In this document: piece by piece, positions 28,038-38,692 of the stretch | Position numbering within the stretch: position 1 is the stretch's first letter | Layout of the letters: the number at the start of each line of letters is the position of its first letter | Origin: Pseudomonas farris | Lineage (GTDB): Bacteria > Pseudomonadota > Gammaproteobacteria > Pseudomonadales > Pseudomonadaceae | NCBI RefSeq assembly: GCF_019145235.1 | Contig: NZ_JAHSTV010000003.1 | Span: forward strand, 310,001-374,000 | DNA: 64,000 nucleotides | Direction of reading: 5' to 3' | Position numbers and translations under genes: made by a program | The notes under the pieces: model-generated | The model's input: the letters and a program-made list of their open reading frames with translations, nothing else | The model's database searches: none | What the model was told of the DNA's origin: nothing

Positions 28038-28472
28038 CTAAATCCCTTGGCTACGCAGCCAGCTCATCAACTGCGGCAACGGGAAGGCCCCGCTCTGGCG
28101 AGCCACTTCCCGGCCGTTCTTGAACAGAATCAGGCTCGGAATCGAGCGAATCCCCAGCTGTGCCGACAATTGCTGATTCGCCTCGCTGTCCAGCTTGGCC
28201 AACCGACACTTGCCCGCCAACTGACCCGCCGCTTGCTCGAACACCGGCGCAAACGACTTGCACGGCCCGCACCAGTCCGCCCACACATCCACCAGCAACG
28301 GCAGGTCGCCCTTGATCTGACTGGCGTAATCGCCTTGCTTCAACTCGAATGGCTTGTTGAGCAGGACTTCGGCCTTGCAGCGGCCGCACTTTGGGTGGTC
28401 ATTGAGACGCTCGGCGGGAATGCGATTCAGCCCGTTGCAGTGGGGGCAGGGGATGAGGAGTGGGTCAGTCAT
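28038..28472 (-). CDS. trxC: Thioredoxin 2 (zinc-containing)
   Basis: A 144-residue cytosolic thioredoxin. The N-terminal zinc domain has CPHC and CGRC. The thioredoxin domain follows with the active site WADWCGPCKSF, and the cis-proline loop IRSIPSLILF. TrxC reduces protein disulfides, often under oxidative stress. Length and both cysteine pairs match the family. Its 3' end meets the REP pair that separates it from the convergent ParA gene. Confidence 0.95.
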   Translation of the reverse strand: MTDPLLIPCPHCNGLNRIPAERLNDHPKCGRCKAEVLLNKPFELKQGDYASQIKGDLPLLVDVWADWCGPCKSFAPVFEQAAGQLAGKCRLAKLDSEANQQLSAQLGIRSIPSLILFKNGREVARQSGAFPLPQLMSWLRSQGI

Positions 28473-28600
28473 GAGGATGGTCCTGTTAAGAAGCCGATTA
28501 CTTCTATTTGGAGACGTTTGCTCATGTTTTCAATCGTGCAGCGACCTGCGATGTAACTAGGCTGGGTTGTACTGAGCGACACCGTTGGTCTGCTTAGAAT

Positions 28601-28617
28601 TATCGCAACTTGCGATA
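28601..28617. promoter_or_regulatory. Palindromic operator of the higBA locus
   Basis: TATCGCAA-C-TTGCGATA is a perfect 8+8 palindrome 50 bases before higB. The half-site TGCGATA recurs at 28650-28656, just before the higB ribosome binding site. HigA antitoxins repress their own operons at such sites. Confidence 0.6.
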
Positions 28618-28666
28618 TTTTTTATCTGTGATTAATCTCCATAGCAGAATGCGATAAGGATGTTGC

Positions 28667-28963
28667 ATGCATGTGTTCACCGAAAAACCAGTCCGTGAGG
28701 CCAAGGAAAAGTGGCCGCGGGCAGCCAATGCACTGGAGCAGTGGTATCGACTTGCCAAAGGGAGTAACCCAAGAGACTTCGCGGCGATGAAGTCGATTTT
28801 CCCCGCGACTGACAAAGTCGGCGAGTTTCATGTGTTCGACATCGGTGGCAACAAGTTGCGGCTGATCGCTTTCGTCAGGTATCGGTCTCAAAAGCTTTAT
28901 ATCAAGCATGTGCTGGATCACCGCGAATATGACCGCGGTAAATGGAAGGAGGGAAGGTCATGA
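28667..28963 (+). CDS. higB: HigB-type mRNA interferase toxin
   Basis: A 98-residue RelE-superfamily toxin: MKSIFPATDKVGEFHVFDIGGNKLRLIAFV and KLYIKHVLDHREYDRGKW follow the HigB pattern of ribosome-dependent mRNA cleavage, with a C-terminal His/Tyr/Lys cluster. AAGGA lies seven bases before the ATG. The toxin gene precedes the antitoxin gene, the order characteristic of higBA, and the two overlap as ATGA. Confidence 0.88.
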   Translation: MHVFTEKPVREAKEKWPRAANALEQWYRLAKGSNPRDFAAMKSIFPATDKVGEFHVFDIGGNKLRLIAFVRYRSQKLYIKHVLDHREYDRGKWKEGRS

Positions 28964-29361
28964 GTGTTCTGATCAAAAAGGCTGCCGAGCATTGGGAGTT
29001 CGTCTCGCCATTGCTTCGAAAACCGAAAAACGAAGACGACTACGACAGGTTGGCGCAGGCACTCGATGAATTGCTTGAGATGACCGGGGATGATGAGTCG
29101 CACCCGTTGATGAGCTTGGTGGATATCATCGGTGACTGGATTGCGGAGTGGGATCGCAAGCATCACCCCATGCGCGAGGCCTCTGGTGCAGAGGTTCTCG
29201 GCTATATGATGCGCGAACACGGCCTCAGCCAGAGCGAACTGCCCGGCGTTGGCACTCAGTCGGTGGTTTCCGAGATATTGAGCGGCAAGCGTCAGCTCAA
29301 CCTGCGGCAGATCCGCTGGTTAGCCGAACGCTTTGGTGTATCAGTGGAGACGTTTATCTGA
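28960..29361 (+). CDS. higA: HigA-type antitoxin with HTH domain
   Basis: A 133-residue antitoxin. The N-terminal half binds the toxin and the C-terminal half is an XRE-type helix-turn-helix (LGYMMREHGLSQSELPGVGTQ, then LSGKRQLNLRQIRWLAERFG). It should neutralise HigB and repress the operon at the palindrome near 28601. The start at 28960 overlaps the toxin stop; the earlier in-frame ATG at 28942 lies within higB. It ends five bases before the convergent selO stop. Confidence 0.88.
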   Translation: MSVLIKKAAEHWEFVSPLLRKPKNEDDYDRLAQALDELLEMTGDDESHPLMSLVDIIGDWIAEWDRKHHPMREASGAEVLGYMMREHGLSQSELPGVGTQSVVSEILSGKRQLNLRQIRWLAERFGVSVETFI

Positions 29362-29366
29362 CCCGT

Positions 29367-30865
<1,499 letters not shown>

Positions 30866-30878
30866 AGGGATAGAGCAG

Positions 30879-33800
30879 TTAGTCGAGTTCGACAGGCGGC
30901 GGCTCGTGTCGCGGTTTGCCATCGGCCAGCGGCACGATGGTTTTGGTTTCCTGCTCGACCGGCACCATCTTGTACTCTTGGCCGTGAAGGTTCTTGAGGT
31001 AGACCTCCATTTGCCGGAACGAGATGTTGATCTTCTGCTTCTTGAACTCACGATTTATGAAGCGGTTGACCTCGTCGAGTACTGGGTTACGGTCGCCGAG
31101 GTCGCGCACATGCATGCGCAACTCGTGGTCGAGGGTGCTTTCGCCGAAGTTCAGGAAGTACACGTGAGGCTCCGGATCCTTCAGCACGCGCGGGTTGTCC
31201 CGGGCAGCCTTGAGCAGCAGCTCTTTCACCAGGTCCAGGTCTGAGCCGTAGTCGACGCCGAGCTTGAGGGTCACCCGGGTGATGGTGTCGGTCAGGGACC
31301 AGTTGATCAGTTGCCCGGTGATGAACGTCTTGTTCGGGACGATGATGTCCTTGCGGTCGAAGTCGGTGATGGTCGTAGCACGGATGCGGATCTTGCTCAC
31401 CGTGCCCGACAGATTGCCGATGGTGATGGTGTCACCGATCCGCACCGGGCGTTCAAACAGGATCATGATGCCGGAGATGAAGTTGGCGAAGATCTCCTGC
31501 ATCCCGAAACCGAGGCCTACCGACAGTGCCGCCACCAGCCATTGCAACTTGTCCCAGCTCACGCCGAGAGTGGACAGTGTCGAAACGAAACCGACACCCG
31601 CGATCACATAGGACAGCAGCGTCGTCGTGGCATAGGCGCTGCCCTGAGCCAGGTTCAGCTTCGACAGCACAAACACTTCCAGCAAACCCGGCAAGTTGCG
31701 CGCCAGTGCAAAGGTGATACCGATGATGATCAGCGCGCCGAGCATGTCGCCGATGCTGATTGGCACCATGCTCATGTTGGCGCCGGTGCCGCTGGTGTAC
31801 TCGTAGAGGGTGATGTTGTCCAGGTACGAGAATACCGAGATCAGGTCCGACCAGACCCAATACAGCGCCGCGATGAAACCGCCGAGCAGCGCCAGACGGA
31901 TCAGTCGCAGGGACTGCTCGTTGACCTTCTCGATGTCCAGGGTCGGCTCTTCGATCACTGTTTCGCCGTCGCCTGCCTCTTTCGCAGCCTGACGTTTGGC
32001 CAGCGCGCGCTGATAGGCCAGGCGCCGTGCCGCAACGCTGAGGCCGCGCACGAAGGTCGCCTCGATCACCAGCCAGAACATCAGCAGGTAAAGCGTGTTG
32101 ATCAACCGGTCGCTGAGTTTCAGCGCGGTGTAGTAGTAGCCAAAGCACACGGCCACGAACAGCGCGATTGGCAGGGCGGTGAACAGAACCCCCACAGCCT
32201 TGCGGAACAGTGAAGCGTTCTGGTGAGTCGGGCTGCTAACCAGCAGGCGGCTGAGTAGCCAGGCCATCAAGGCGTAGCAAGTCAGCACCACCGGCATGCC
32301 TAGCACGTCATCGGCCAGTATCGCTGGTTGCAACTCGGCGACCGCTACTACCGCCACCAAAGCCATCACTACCAGCCCTAGTCGGCGTATCCAGCCTTGA
32401 AGGAATTCGACCTGAGGTTTTTCCCAGCGGAAATGCAATTCGGCGACGCCGCCCGGCGCGAGGATGCGGTAGGCGGTATAGAACACCAGCCAGGCTTGAG
32501 CCATTTGCAGCAGCGCCGCGCCCATATTGGCGTTCTGCCCGCGGGCGTCGATTTGCAACGCCAGGCCGCACAAGGCCAAACCCAGGGCGACGGGCATCGC
32601 CAGCAGGATGTTGATCAGAATCGCTTGCGGTGTGTGCCACTGGCTGTCGCGCTTGAAGTGGCCGATGTCCAGGTGAACTTTATTCAGGCGGGCATAGAGA
32701 TTTTTGCGGCGCCACAGCAGCGCTCCGATCAGAAAGGCCAGCGGCAGAAACAGCAGCGGCCGCTGCGTCAGGCCATCGGTCAGTTCGCTCAGGCTTGAGG
32801 CCCAAGGCAAGGTGGTGACCTGACGTTCCAGGCGTTCCGGCACGCCGCGCATCCACTCAAGATCCAGCGGTTTGTTGCTGGGAATCCAGAACATTTGCTC
32901 GTCGAGGGTCGCCCGCAGACTTTGCGCGGTGCTGAGCAGTTGCTTCTGGTTGAGTTGCAGCGTGATGGATTCGTTGAGCACCGCGCTCAGTTCGCGATTC
33001 AAACGCTCCAGCAGGTCTGCGCGGGTGGTGGCCAGTTCCAGCAGGCTCTTGCGCAGTTGCGGGGTGACTTGCTCGGGCGGTTGAGTCGCCAGCAGGTTAT
33101 CTACATAGGTTGTCGGATTGCTGAGCAGCTCCCGTTGCTGGCTGACTTCGAACTGATACAGGCGAATGTCGGCGATCTGGTCGGCGAGGTCGCGATCGAG
33201 CTGGAGGCGCGGCAGAGCCTGTTTCTGTTTGTAGAGAATCTTGGAGAGCAGCAGGCTGCCCTTGAGCACGTTGATCTGTTCGTCCAGCGCCGAATCGCTC
33301 TGGGTCACGCTGTCCAGTTGCTGTTTGGTCTGCAGGTTCTGTTGAGTGACTTCGTTGAGGCGGTCGGTGCTTTTGAGCAGGTAGTCGGAGAGCTTCAGGT
33401 TGGCCGCGCTTTCGGTGGCCAGCAGGCTACTGCCGCCGGCCTTCTGCGCTTCGATGGACTGCTGGGTGACGGTCTCTTGGGATTGAGCCAGGCGCTTCTG
33501 GTTGATCAGGTTTTGCAGCTCCTGGATTTCTCGTTCCAGGCGATCGGATTTTTCCGACAGCAGATCATGCTGGCTATTACCCAAATCCTGCAGCTGACTG
33601 TTACCGGCCAGCTCCTGTCGACGCAACGGGATCAGCGCATTCAGCGCCGCGAGCTCCGCGTTGAGCTGGTCGCGCTGCTCACCGCTCAACGTCTTGCCGT
33701 TGTCTTTTCCGATTTTAAGGATGTTATTGATTTGCTGAATGCGCGTCTGGCTGGCGGAAATTTCCGCCTGGGCACGCTCGGGACGGGTCTGGGCAGTAAT

Positions 33801-34229
33801 CACCAGACTGTTGGCCTCGGCCAGTGCTTTTTGCAGATCGCTTTGCTGGGTCGAGCGCTCGGTCAATAGCTGCTCAAGCTGCTGAATGGTCTCTTTGGTA
33901 TAGCGTTGCGCCACCGGCACTACATTGGTGGCCTTCAGGCGAGTCAGTTCGCGCTGGTTCTCGATGTTCTGCTTTGGCGCACTAGCTAGCTGCTGCTTGA
34001 GATCAACCAGCTTTTGCTCGTAATCACGCTTGTTGGTGAGTTGCGTCAACGTGCCTTGCAAAATGCTCTGCAGAGCTTTTTGATCAGCTTCCGGCAGCTT
34101 GCGGTCGGCGATCTTGTCCAGGCTCGCCTGCACGGCTTCGCTGGACGGCGGTTCGGCGGCTTGCAGGGTGCTGATGGAAAGGCTCAAGCCCAGCAGGGCC
34201 ATGATGATAAAAGTGCGCAGGGTTGACAT
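30879..34229 (-). CDS. mscK: Large mechanosensitive channel MscK (KefA)
   Basis: An 1116-residue inner-membrane channel that opens on membrane tension and responds to potassium. A signal peptide (residues 1-24, ending LQAAEPP) is followed by about 450 residues of periplasmic coiled coil rich in Gln and Leu, about 11 membrane helices, and the MscS-like pore domain near the C-terminus (GLGFGMQEIFANFISGIMILFERPVRIGDTI is its heart). Length matches MscK rather than MscS. It is followed by nhaP2 upstream on the same strand 34 bases away, so the two ion-handling genes may be cotranscribed. Confidence 0.93.
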   Translation of the reverse strand: MSTLRTFIIMALLGLSLSISTLQAAEPPSSEAVQASLDKIADRKLPEADQKALQSILQGTLTQLTNKRDYEQKLVDLKQQLASAPKQNIENQRELTRLKATNVVPVAQRYTKETIQQLEQLLTERSTQQSDLQKALAEANSLVITAQTRPERAQAEISASQTRIQQINNILKIGKDNGKTLSGEQRDQLNAELAALNALIPLRRQELAGNSQLQDLGNSQHDLLSEKSDRLEREIQELQNLINQKRLAQSQETVTQQSIEAQKAGGSSLLATESAANLKLSDYLLKSTDRLNEVTQQNLQTKQQLDSVTQSDSALDEQINVLKGSLLLSKILYKQKQALPRLQLDRDLADQIADIRLYQFEVSQQRELLSNPTTYVDNLLATQPPEQVTPQLRKSLLELATTRADLLERLNRELSAVLNESITLQLNQKQLLSTAQSLRATLDEQMFWIPSNKPLDLEWMRGVPERLERQVTTLPWASSLSELTDGLTQRPLLFLPLAFLIGALLWRRKNLYARLNKVHLDIGHFKRDSQWHTPQAILINILLAMPVALGLALCGLALQIDARGQNANMGAALLQMAQAWLVFYTAYRILAPGGVAELHFRWEKPQVEFLQGWIRRLGLVVMALVAVVAVAELQPAILADDVLGMPVVLTCYALMAWLLSRLLVSSPTHQNASLFRKAVGVLFTALPIALFVAVCFGYYYTALKLSDRLINTLYLLMFWLVIEATFVRGLSVAARRLAYQRALAKRQAAKEAGDGETVIEEPTLDIEKVNEQSLRLIRLALLGGFIAALYWVWSDLISVFSYLDNITLYEYTSGTGANMSMVPISIGDMLGALIIIGITFALARNLPGLLEVFVLSKLNLAQGSAYATTTLLSYVIAGVGFVSTLSTLGVSWDKLQWLVAALSVGLGFGMQEIFANFISGIMILFERPVRIGDTITIGNLSGTVSKIRIRATTITDFDRKDIIVPNKTFITGQLINWSLTDTITRVTLKLGVDYGSDLDLVKELLLKAARDNPRVLKDPEPHVYFLNFGESTLDHELRMHVRDLGDRNPVLDEVNRFINREFKKQKINISFRQMEVYLKNLHGQEYKMVPVEQETKTIVPLADGKPRHEPPPVELD

Positions 34230-34263
34230 AGAGACCGATCGAAAACGAGGCGAAGAATGGAGT

Positions 34264-36006
34264 TTAGAGGAAGAGTCCCGGTCCGGGGCGACTTCCTTCG
34301 GGGAATCTGACGCCTACCTTACCAATCTTGTTCCCTTCCATGACAGCGACGGTCCAGAGGGTGTTGTTCCATTCCACCTGGTCACCCACTACGGGTGCAC
34401 CGCCCACTTTCTGGGCAATGAAGTGGCCCAGCGACATGTTCGGATCGATGCCTTCGACTTTCAACCCGTACAGGGCAGCAACCGCGCCCAGCTGGGCGTC
34501 TCCTTCGAGTACGAAGTCGCCGAAGAAGCGCAAATCCAGACCCCGTTGCGGTGCCTGACTGAAGAGTTTTCCGAGGGCCGGAAGGTTGTGTTCATGGCCG
34601 ATAACGCAGAGCAAATCATCGACTTCGAGCACCGTACTACCCGACGGATGGAGCAGTTGTTGGCCACGAAACAGGGCTGCGATACGGGTACCTTCGGGCA
34701 TTTTCAGCTCGCGAAGAGGGGATCCAATGCACCATTTCTCGGCACCGAGGCGGTACACGAACAGCTCCCACTCGCTGGTGACATGCACTTCCAGCGCCGA
34801 TCGAGAGATCGGCAGGGGCTCCGGCGGGACGGTCACTTTCAAAAGCTTGGCAACCCAGGGCAGGCTTGTGCCTTGCACCAGCAGCGAGACCAGGACGATA
34901 AAGAACGCCAGATTGAAGTAGAGCTGAGCGTTGGGTAGCCCCGCCATCAGCGGGAACACCGCCAGAATGATCGGTACGGCACCGCGCAAGCCAACCCAGG
35001 AAATGAATGCCTTTTCGCGGCCATGGAACGCCTTGAAGGGCAACAGGCCGACCAGCACCGACAGCGGACGGGCAAACAGAATCATCCACAGCGCCAGGCC
35101 CAGTGCCGGCAAGGCAATCGGCAGCAGGTCATGGGGCGTAACCAACAGCCCCAACACCAGGAACATGCCGATCTGTGCCAGCCAGGCCATGCCGTCGAGC
35201 ATGTGCAGAATGCCGTGGCGACTGCGGACCGGGCGGTTGCCGATCACCAGGCCACACAAGTACACCGCCAAAAAGCCGCTGCCGTGCAGGGCGTTGGTCA
35301 GAGCAAACACTACCAGACCGCCAGCGATGACCAGAATCGGATAAAGGCCGGTGGCCAGATGGATACGGTTGACCAGTTGCAGCAGTAGCCAACCACCGCC
35401 GAGGCCGATCACACCACCGATGCCGAACTCGCGCACCAAATGCACCAGCAGATTCCAGTGTAGGCCGGTCTCGCCGCTGGCGAGCATGTCGATCAGGGTC
35501 ACGGTGAGGAACACCGCCATCGGGTCGTTGCTGCCGGATTCGATTTCCAGGCTCGCGCTCACCCGTTCGTTCAGGCCCTTGCCGCCCAGCAGCGAGAACA
35601 CGGCCGCGGCGTCGGTGGAGCCAACGATGGCGCCGATCAGCAAGCCCTGGATCATGTTCAAGTCGAACAACCACGCCGCCGCCATGCCGGTCAGCCCGGT
35701 GGTGATCAATACACCCACCGTGGCCAGCGATAGCGCCGGCCATAACGCCACGCGGAAACTCGCCACCCGGGTGCGCAAGCCGCCGTCGAGCAGGATTACC
35801 GCCAGGGCAAGGTTGCCGACCAGATAGGCCGTTGGGTAGTTATCAAAAATAATACCGGCGCCGTCGACACCAGCCGCCATGCCCACCGCGAGGATGATCA
35901 CCAGAATCGGGATACCGAGGCGCGATGAAAGTGAGCTCACCAGAATGCTCGCACCTACCAGCAACGCGCCGATCAAGAACAGGCTGTTGATGGTCGTCGC
36001 ATTCAA
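34264..36006 (-). CDS. nhaP2: K+/H+ antiporter NhaP2 (CvrA family)
   Basis: A 580-residue CPA1 antiporter: 12 or so hydrophobic helices with [21 protein letters not shown] and [20 protein letters not shown], then cytosolic RCK-type and CorC/HlyC-type domains from about residue 400 ([21 protein letters not shown]). It exchanges K+ for H+ and protects against high internal potassium. The start codon is TTG at 36006, with GGAG eight bases before it. It lies directly upstream of mscK on the same strand. Confidence 0.92.
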   Translation of the reverse strand: MNATTINSLFLIGALLVGASILVSSLSSRLGIPILVIILAVGMAAGVDGAGIIFDNYPTAYLVGNLALAVILLDGGLRTRVASFRVALWPALSLATVGVLITTGLTGMAAAWLFDLNMIQGLLIGAIVGSTDAAAVFSLLGGKGLNERVSASLEIESGSNDPMAVFLTVTLIDMLASGETGLHWNLLVHLVREFGIGGVIGLGGGWLLLQLVNRIHLATGLYPILVIAGGLVVFALTNALHGSGFLAVYLCGLVIGNRPVRSRHGILHMLDGMAWLAQIGMFLVLGLLVTPHDLLPIALPALGLALWMILFARPLSVLVGLLPFKAFHGREKAFISWVGLRGAVPIILAVFPLMAGLPNAQLYFNLAFFIVLVSLLVQGTSLPWVAKLLKVTVPPEPLPISRSALEVHVTSEWELFVYRLGAEKWCIGSPLRELKMPEGTRIAALFRGQQLLHPSGSTVLEVDDLLCVIGHEHNLPALGKLFSQAPQRGLDLRFFGDFVLEGDAQLGAVAALYGLKVEGIDPNMSLGHFIAQKVGGAPVVGDQVEWNNTLWTVAVMEGNKIGKVGVRFPEGSRPGPGLFL

Positions 36007-36119
36007 AGGCAGTACTCCAGAAAGCTAAAGGCGGGCACAAACTGACCATGCAGTCTGCGTGCCAGCGATTCTAACCTGTTGAAATGTGATGCTGTCAAAA
36101 AGCTTTTAACGTGAGTCGA

Positions 36120-36154
36120 CTGATCGTTCCCACGCGGAGCGTGGGAACGATCAG
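36120..36154. repeat. Inverted repeat of the GATCGTTCCCACGC family
   Basis: CTGATCGTTCCCACGC (36120-36135) pairs perfectly with GCGTGGGAACGATCAG (36139-36154) around a three-base loop. The same core recurs at 57523-57660. It lies just after the MCP stop and can act as a terminator-like stem, without a T run. Confidence 0.75.
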
Positions 36155-36161
36155 TCGCAGG

Positions 36162-37787
36162 TTACAGACTAAACCGCCCAACCATGTTGTTCAGGTCCAG
36201 CGCCAAGCGTGACAGCTCGTTGCTGGCCGCGCTTGTCTGGTTGGCACCGGTGGCCGATTGCACCGACAGGTCACGAATGTTCACCAGATTGCGGTCCACT
36301 TCACGGGCCACCTGTGCCTGCTCTTCGGCCGCGCTGGCGATCACCAGGTTGCGTTCGTTGATTTCGACGATGGCGCTGTTGATGGTGTCCAGCGACATGC
36401 CTGCACCACGGGCGATGTTCAAAGTCGATTCAGCACGCTCGGTGCTGTTGCGCATCGAATCCACGGCGTGTTCGGTGCCGCTCTGGATGCTGCCGATCAT
36501 CCGCTCGATTTCGCTGGTCGACTGCTGGGTGCGATGGGCCAGGGCACGCACTTCGTCGGCGACCACTGCGAAACCACGACCAGCTTCACCGGCACGGGCT
36601 GCTTCGATGGCAGCGTTCAACGCCAACAGGTTGGTCTGGTCGGCCAGGCCGCGAATCACGTCCAGCACCTTGCCGATGTCCCGCGACTCGTTGGCCAGAT
36701 CGCCGATCAGGGTGGCGGTGCTCTGTACATCGGCACTCATGCGCTCGATGGCACTGACGGTTTCCTGCACCAGGTCACGACCGTCGCCCGCCGACGTGGT
36801 GGCGTTTTTCGAAGCTTCGGAGGTGCTCACGGCGTTGCGGGCGACTTCCTCCACGGCGCTGGTCATTTCATTGACCGCGGTGGCGGCTTGTTCGATTTCG
36901 TTGTTCTGTTGGGTCAGGCCGCGGGCGCTTTCGTCGGTGACGCTGTTGAGCTCTTCCGCGGCGGACGCCAGTTGCGTGGCCGAACCGGAGATCCGTTGCA
37001 GGGTGTCGCGCAGTTTGTCCTGCATCTTCGCCATCGCGGCCAGCAGGCGACCGGCTTCGTCTTCACCATCGACCGTGATCGGGCGCGTCAGGTTGCCTTC
37101 GGCAATTTCTTCGGCGGCGCTCAGGGCGTTGGCGATCGGCTTGGTGATACTGTTGGTCAGCAGCCAGGCGAACAGCAGGGTCAGGCCGGTGGCGATGACC
37201 AGCAGGGTCACCGTCAGGTTGAAGGCTGATGAGTACTCTTCGGCGGCCTGCTGGTTGGTGTCGACGGTCTGCTGGGTGTTGATTTCCAGCAAACGGTTCA
37301 GCACGACGTTGATCGCTTCAGAGTTAGTCAGCAAATCGGTATTGAGCAGCGTGCGCAGTTCGTCGACCTGATTGTTGCGCGACAGGCTCTTCATCCGGTC
37401 CTCGATCTGGCGATACTGCCCCAGCAGCTGCACATACTGATCATAGGCTGCACGTTCCTGCGGGCTGGCGATCAGTTTTTCGTAGACGGCTTGAGCCGCT
37501 CGGATCTGTTGGTTACGGGTTTCCAGCAGGTCCATGGTTTTCTGCTGGACGTCCGGCTCGCGGTTCACCAACAGACGGTAAGACAGGACGCGCAGGCGCA
37601 AGGTTAGCTGAGTGAACTCGTCGAGGCTTTTAATGCTGGGTACGCTGTTTGAGGTGATTTCTTCGGCGGCGCCGCGAATTTTGCTCATCTGGTTCAGCGC
37701 AAACACCCCCAGAACCAGCATCAAGCTGCCAATCAAGGCAAAACCGAGGAACGCCCGCGGTGCGATATTCATATTTCGTAAGGACAT
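36162..37787 (-). CDS. Methyl-accepting chemotaxis protein with four-helix-bundle sensor
   Basis: A 541-residue receptor (start at [16 protein letters not shown], 37787; the frame extends to 37853). A first membrane helix ([19 protein letters not shown]), a periplasmic 4HB_MCP-type sensor of about 150 residues, a second helix ([20 protein letters not shown]), a HAMP domain and a long signalling hairpin follow. The hairpin tip [34 protein letters not shown] is the CheA/CheW-binding signature. The ligand is unknown. Neither start has a clear Shine-Dalgarno. It is divergent from the ZapB-like/ZapA-like genes. Confidence 0.9.
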   Translation of the reverse strand: MSLRNMNIAPRAFLGFALIGSLMLVLGVFALNQMSKIRGAAEEITSNSVPSIKSLDEFTQLTLRLRVLSYRLLVNREPDVQQKTMDLLETRNQQIRAAQAVYEKLIASPQERAAYDQYVQLLGQYRQIEDRMKSLSRNNQVDELRTLLNTDLLTNSEAINVVLNRLLEINTQQTVDTNQQAAEEYSSAFNLTVTLLVIATGLTLLFAWLLTNSITKPIANALSAAEEIAEGNLTRPITVDGEDEAGRLLAAMAKMQDKLRDTLQRISGSATQLASAAEELNSVTDESARGLTQQNNEIEQAATAVNEMTSAVEEVARNAVSTSEASKNATTSAGDGRDLVQETVSAIERMSADVQSTATLIGDLANESRDIGKVLDVIRGLADQTNLLALNAAIEAARAGEAGRGFAVVADEVRALAHRTQQSTSEIERMIGSIQSGTEHAVDSMRNSTERAESTLNIARGAGMSLDTINSAIVEINERNLVIASAAEEQAQVAREVDRNLVNIRDLSVQSATGANQTSAASNELSRLALDLNNMVGRFSL

Positions 37788-38062
37788 GGTGTTCACCGAA
37801 AAAAGCGCATCCGTGCGGGGCTGAGACTGCTGTATGGATGACTTATCGGTCATACGACTAAAGTCTTGAGGCGCTGCGCGCTTTTGTCGCAGAAGGGCCG
37901 CGGCGACGAAGTGCAGGAACCAGAACCGCCAAACACAGTCTTTAAAGCTCGCGAGGAAGGTCGCCTGCCAGGAAAATCAAGGCCTTGCGCCTGTATAACC
38001 CTGGCATCCACGGTGACTTTTCTTTATCGTACGCGCCCTTTGAAAATGCCCGGAAAATCAAA

Positions 38063-38293
38063 ATGTTGGAAGCATCCCTAAGCCAATTGGAACAACTGGT
38101 CAGCGACCTGGTGCAGCAGAACCAGACCCTGCTCGGCACCAATCAATCCCTGAGTGCAGAACTGGCCCAGGTCAAGGATGAAAACGAAAGCCTGCAACTG
38201 AGCCTGATGGAACAGGAAGAGAAACAAGGCTCCACCGCGGCACGCATTCAGGCCTTGGTTGAGCGCGTCAGCGCAGGCCCTGTCAGCGCATGA
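38063..38293 (+). CDS. Small coiled-coil protein (ZapB/TIGR02449-like)
   Basis: A 76-residue protein that is almost entirely heptad coiled coil (LEQLVSDLVQQNQTLLGTNQ, then LAQVKDENESLQLSLMEQEE). ATG at 38063 begins the coil; the longer frame adds unrelated residues. It overlaps the ZapA-like gene as ATGA, so the two are translationally coupled and probably form a complex. It resembles the cell-division factor ZapB/TIGR02449 in form only. It differs from the TIGR02449 protein I recall next to the canonical Pseudomonas zapA. Confidence 0.7.
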   Translation: MLEASLSQLEQLVSDLVQQNQTLLGTNQSLSAELAQVKDENESLQLSLMEQEEKQGSTAARIQALVERVSAGPVSA

Positions 38294-38592
38294 GTTACGG
38301 CGCCGCAGGGGTAAAAGTCGTCTCGATTCTGGGGGAGGACTATTCGATCAAGGCGCCGGCCGGGGAAGAGCAGACCCTGCTGGACGCCGCATTAATGTTG
38401 AAGGCCGCCTTGGCCGAGACCAAAAAGAAATACCCGACGCTGATCGGTGACCGCTTGCTGGTGCTGGCGGCGATGAATCTGTGCTCGCAGCAGATCGAAA
38501 TGCAAAAGCGTCATCAGGAGGAACTCAACCGTTACCAAGAGCAAGTCAGCGCCACGGTTGAAGTGATCGCCAAGACAATCAATCAAGCCTGA
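38290..38592 (+). CDS. ZapA-family cell division protein (possible paralogue)
   Basis: A 100-residue ZapA-fold protein: [28 protein letters not shown] is the globular head and [20 protein letters not shown] the dimerising coiled coil. ZapA tetramers cross-link FtsZ filaments at the division site. [13 protein letters not shown] matches the family's RLLVMAALNLSH-like helix. No 6S RNA or 5-formyltetrahydrofolate cyclo-ligase gene follows, although these neighbour canonical zapA in many gammaproteobacteria, so this may be a second copy. The gene symbol is therefore withheld. Confidence 0.82.
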   Translation: MSYGAAGVKVVSILGEDYSIKAPAGEEQTLLDAALMLKAALAETKKKYPTLIGDRLLVLAAMNLCSQQIEMQKRHQEELNRYQEQVSATVEVIAKTINQA

Positions 38593-38632
38593 TCAGCTTT
38601 GCGCACAACCAAAGAATAAATTGTCGTTTGCG

Positions 38633-38642
38633 TTGTATACAA
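38633..38642. promoter_or_regulatory. TTGTATACAA palindrome before the second chemoreceptor gene
   Basis: A perfect 10-base palindrome lies 50 bases before the ATG at 38693. It resembles operators of GntR-family regulators, but its TATACA could equally be a -10 element. No regulator gene is adjacent, so the reading is tentative. Confidence 0.3.
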
Positions 38643-38692
38643 TCGGCATGGCTGTTGCAGTGTTTCAGCCTCTTATTCTTTGGGGGTGCTCC

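Noticed and set aside
38593..38692. 6S RNA expected after zapA
   Set aside because: Only 100 bases separate the ZapA-like gene from the next start codon, too short for a 6S RNA, and no matching structure is seen.
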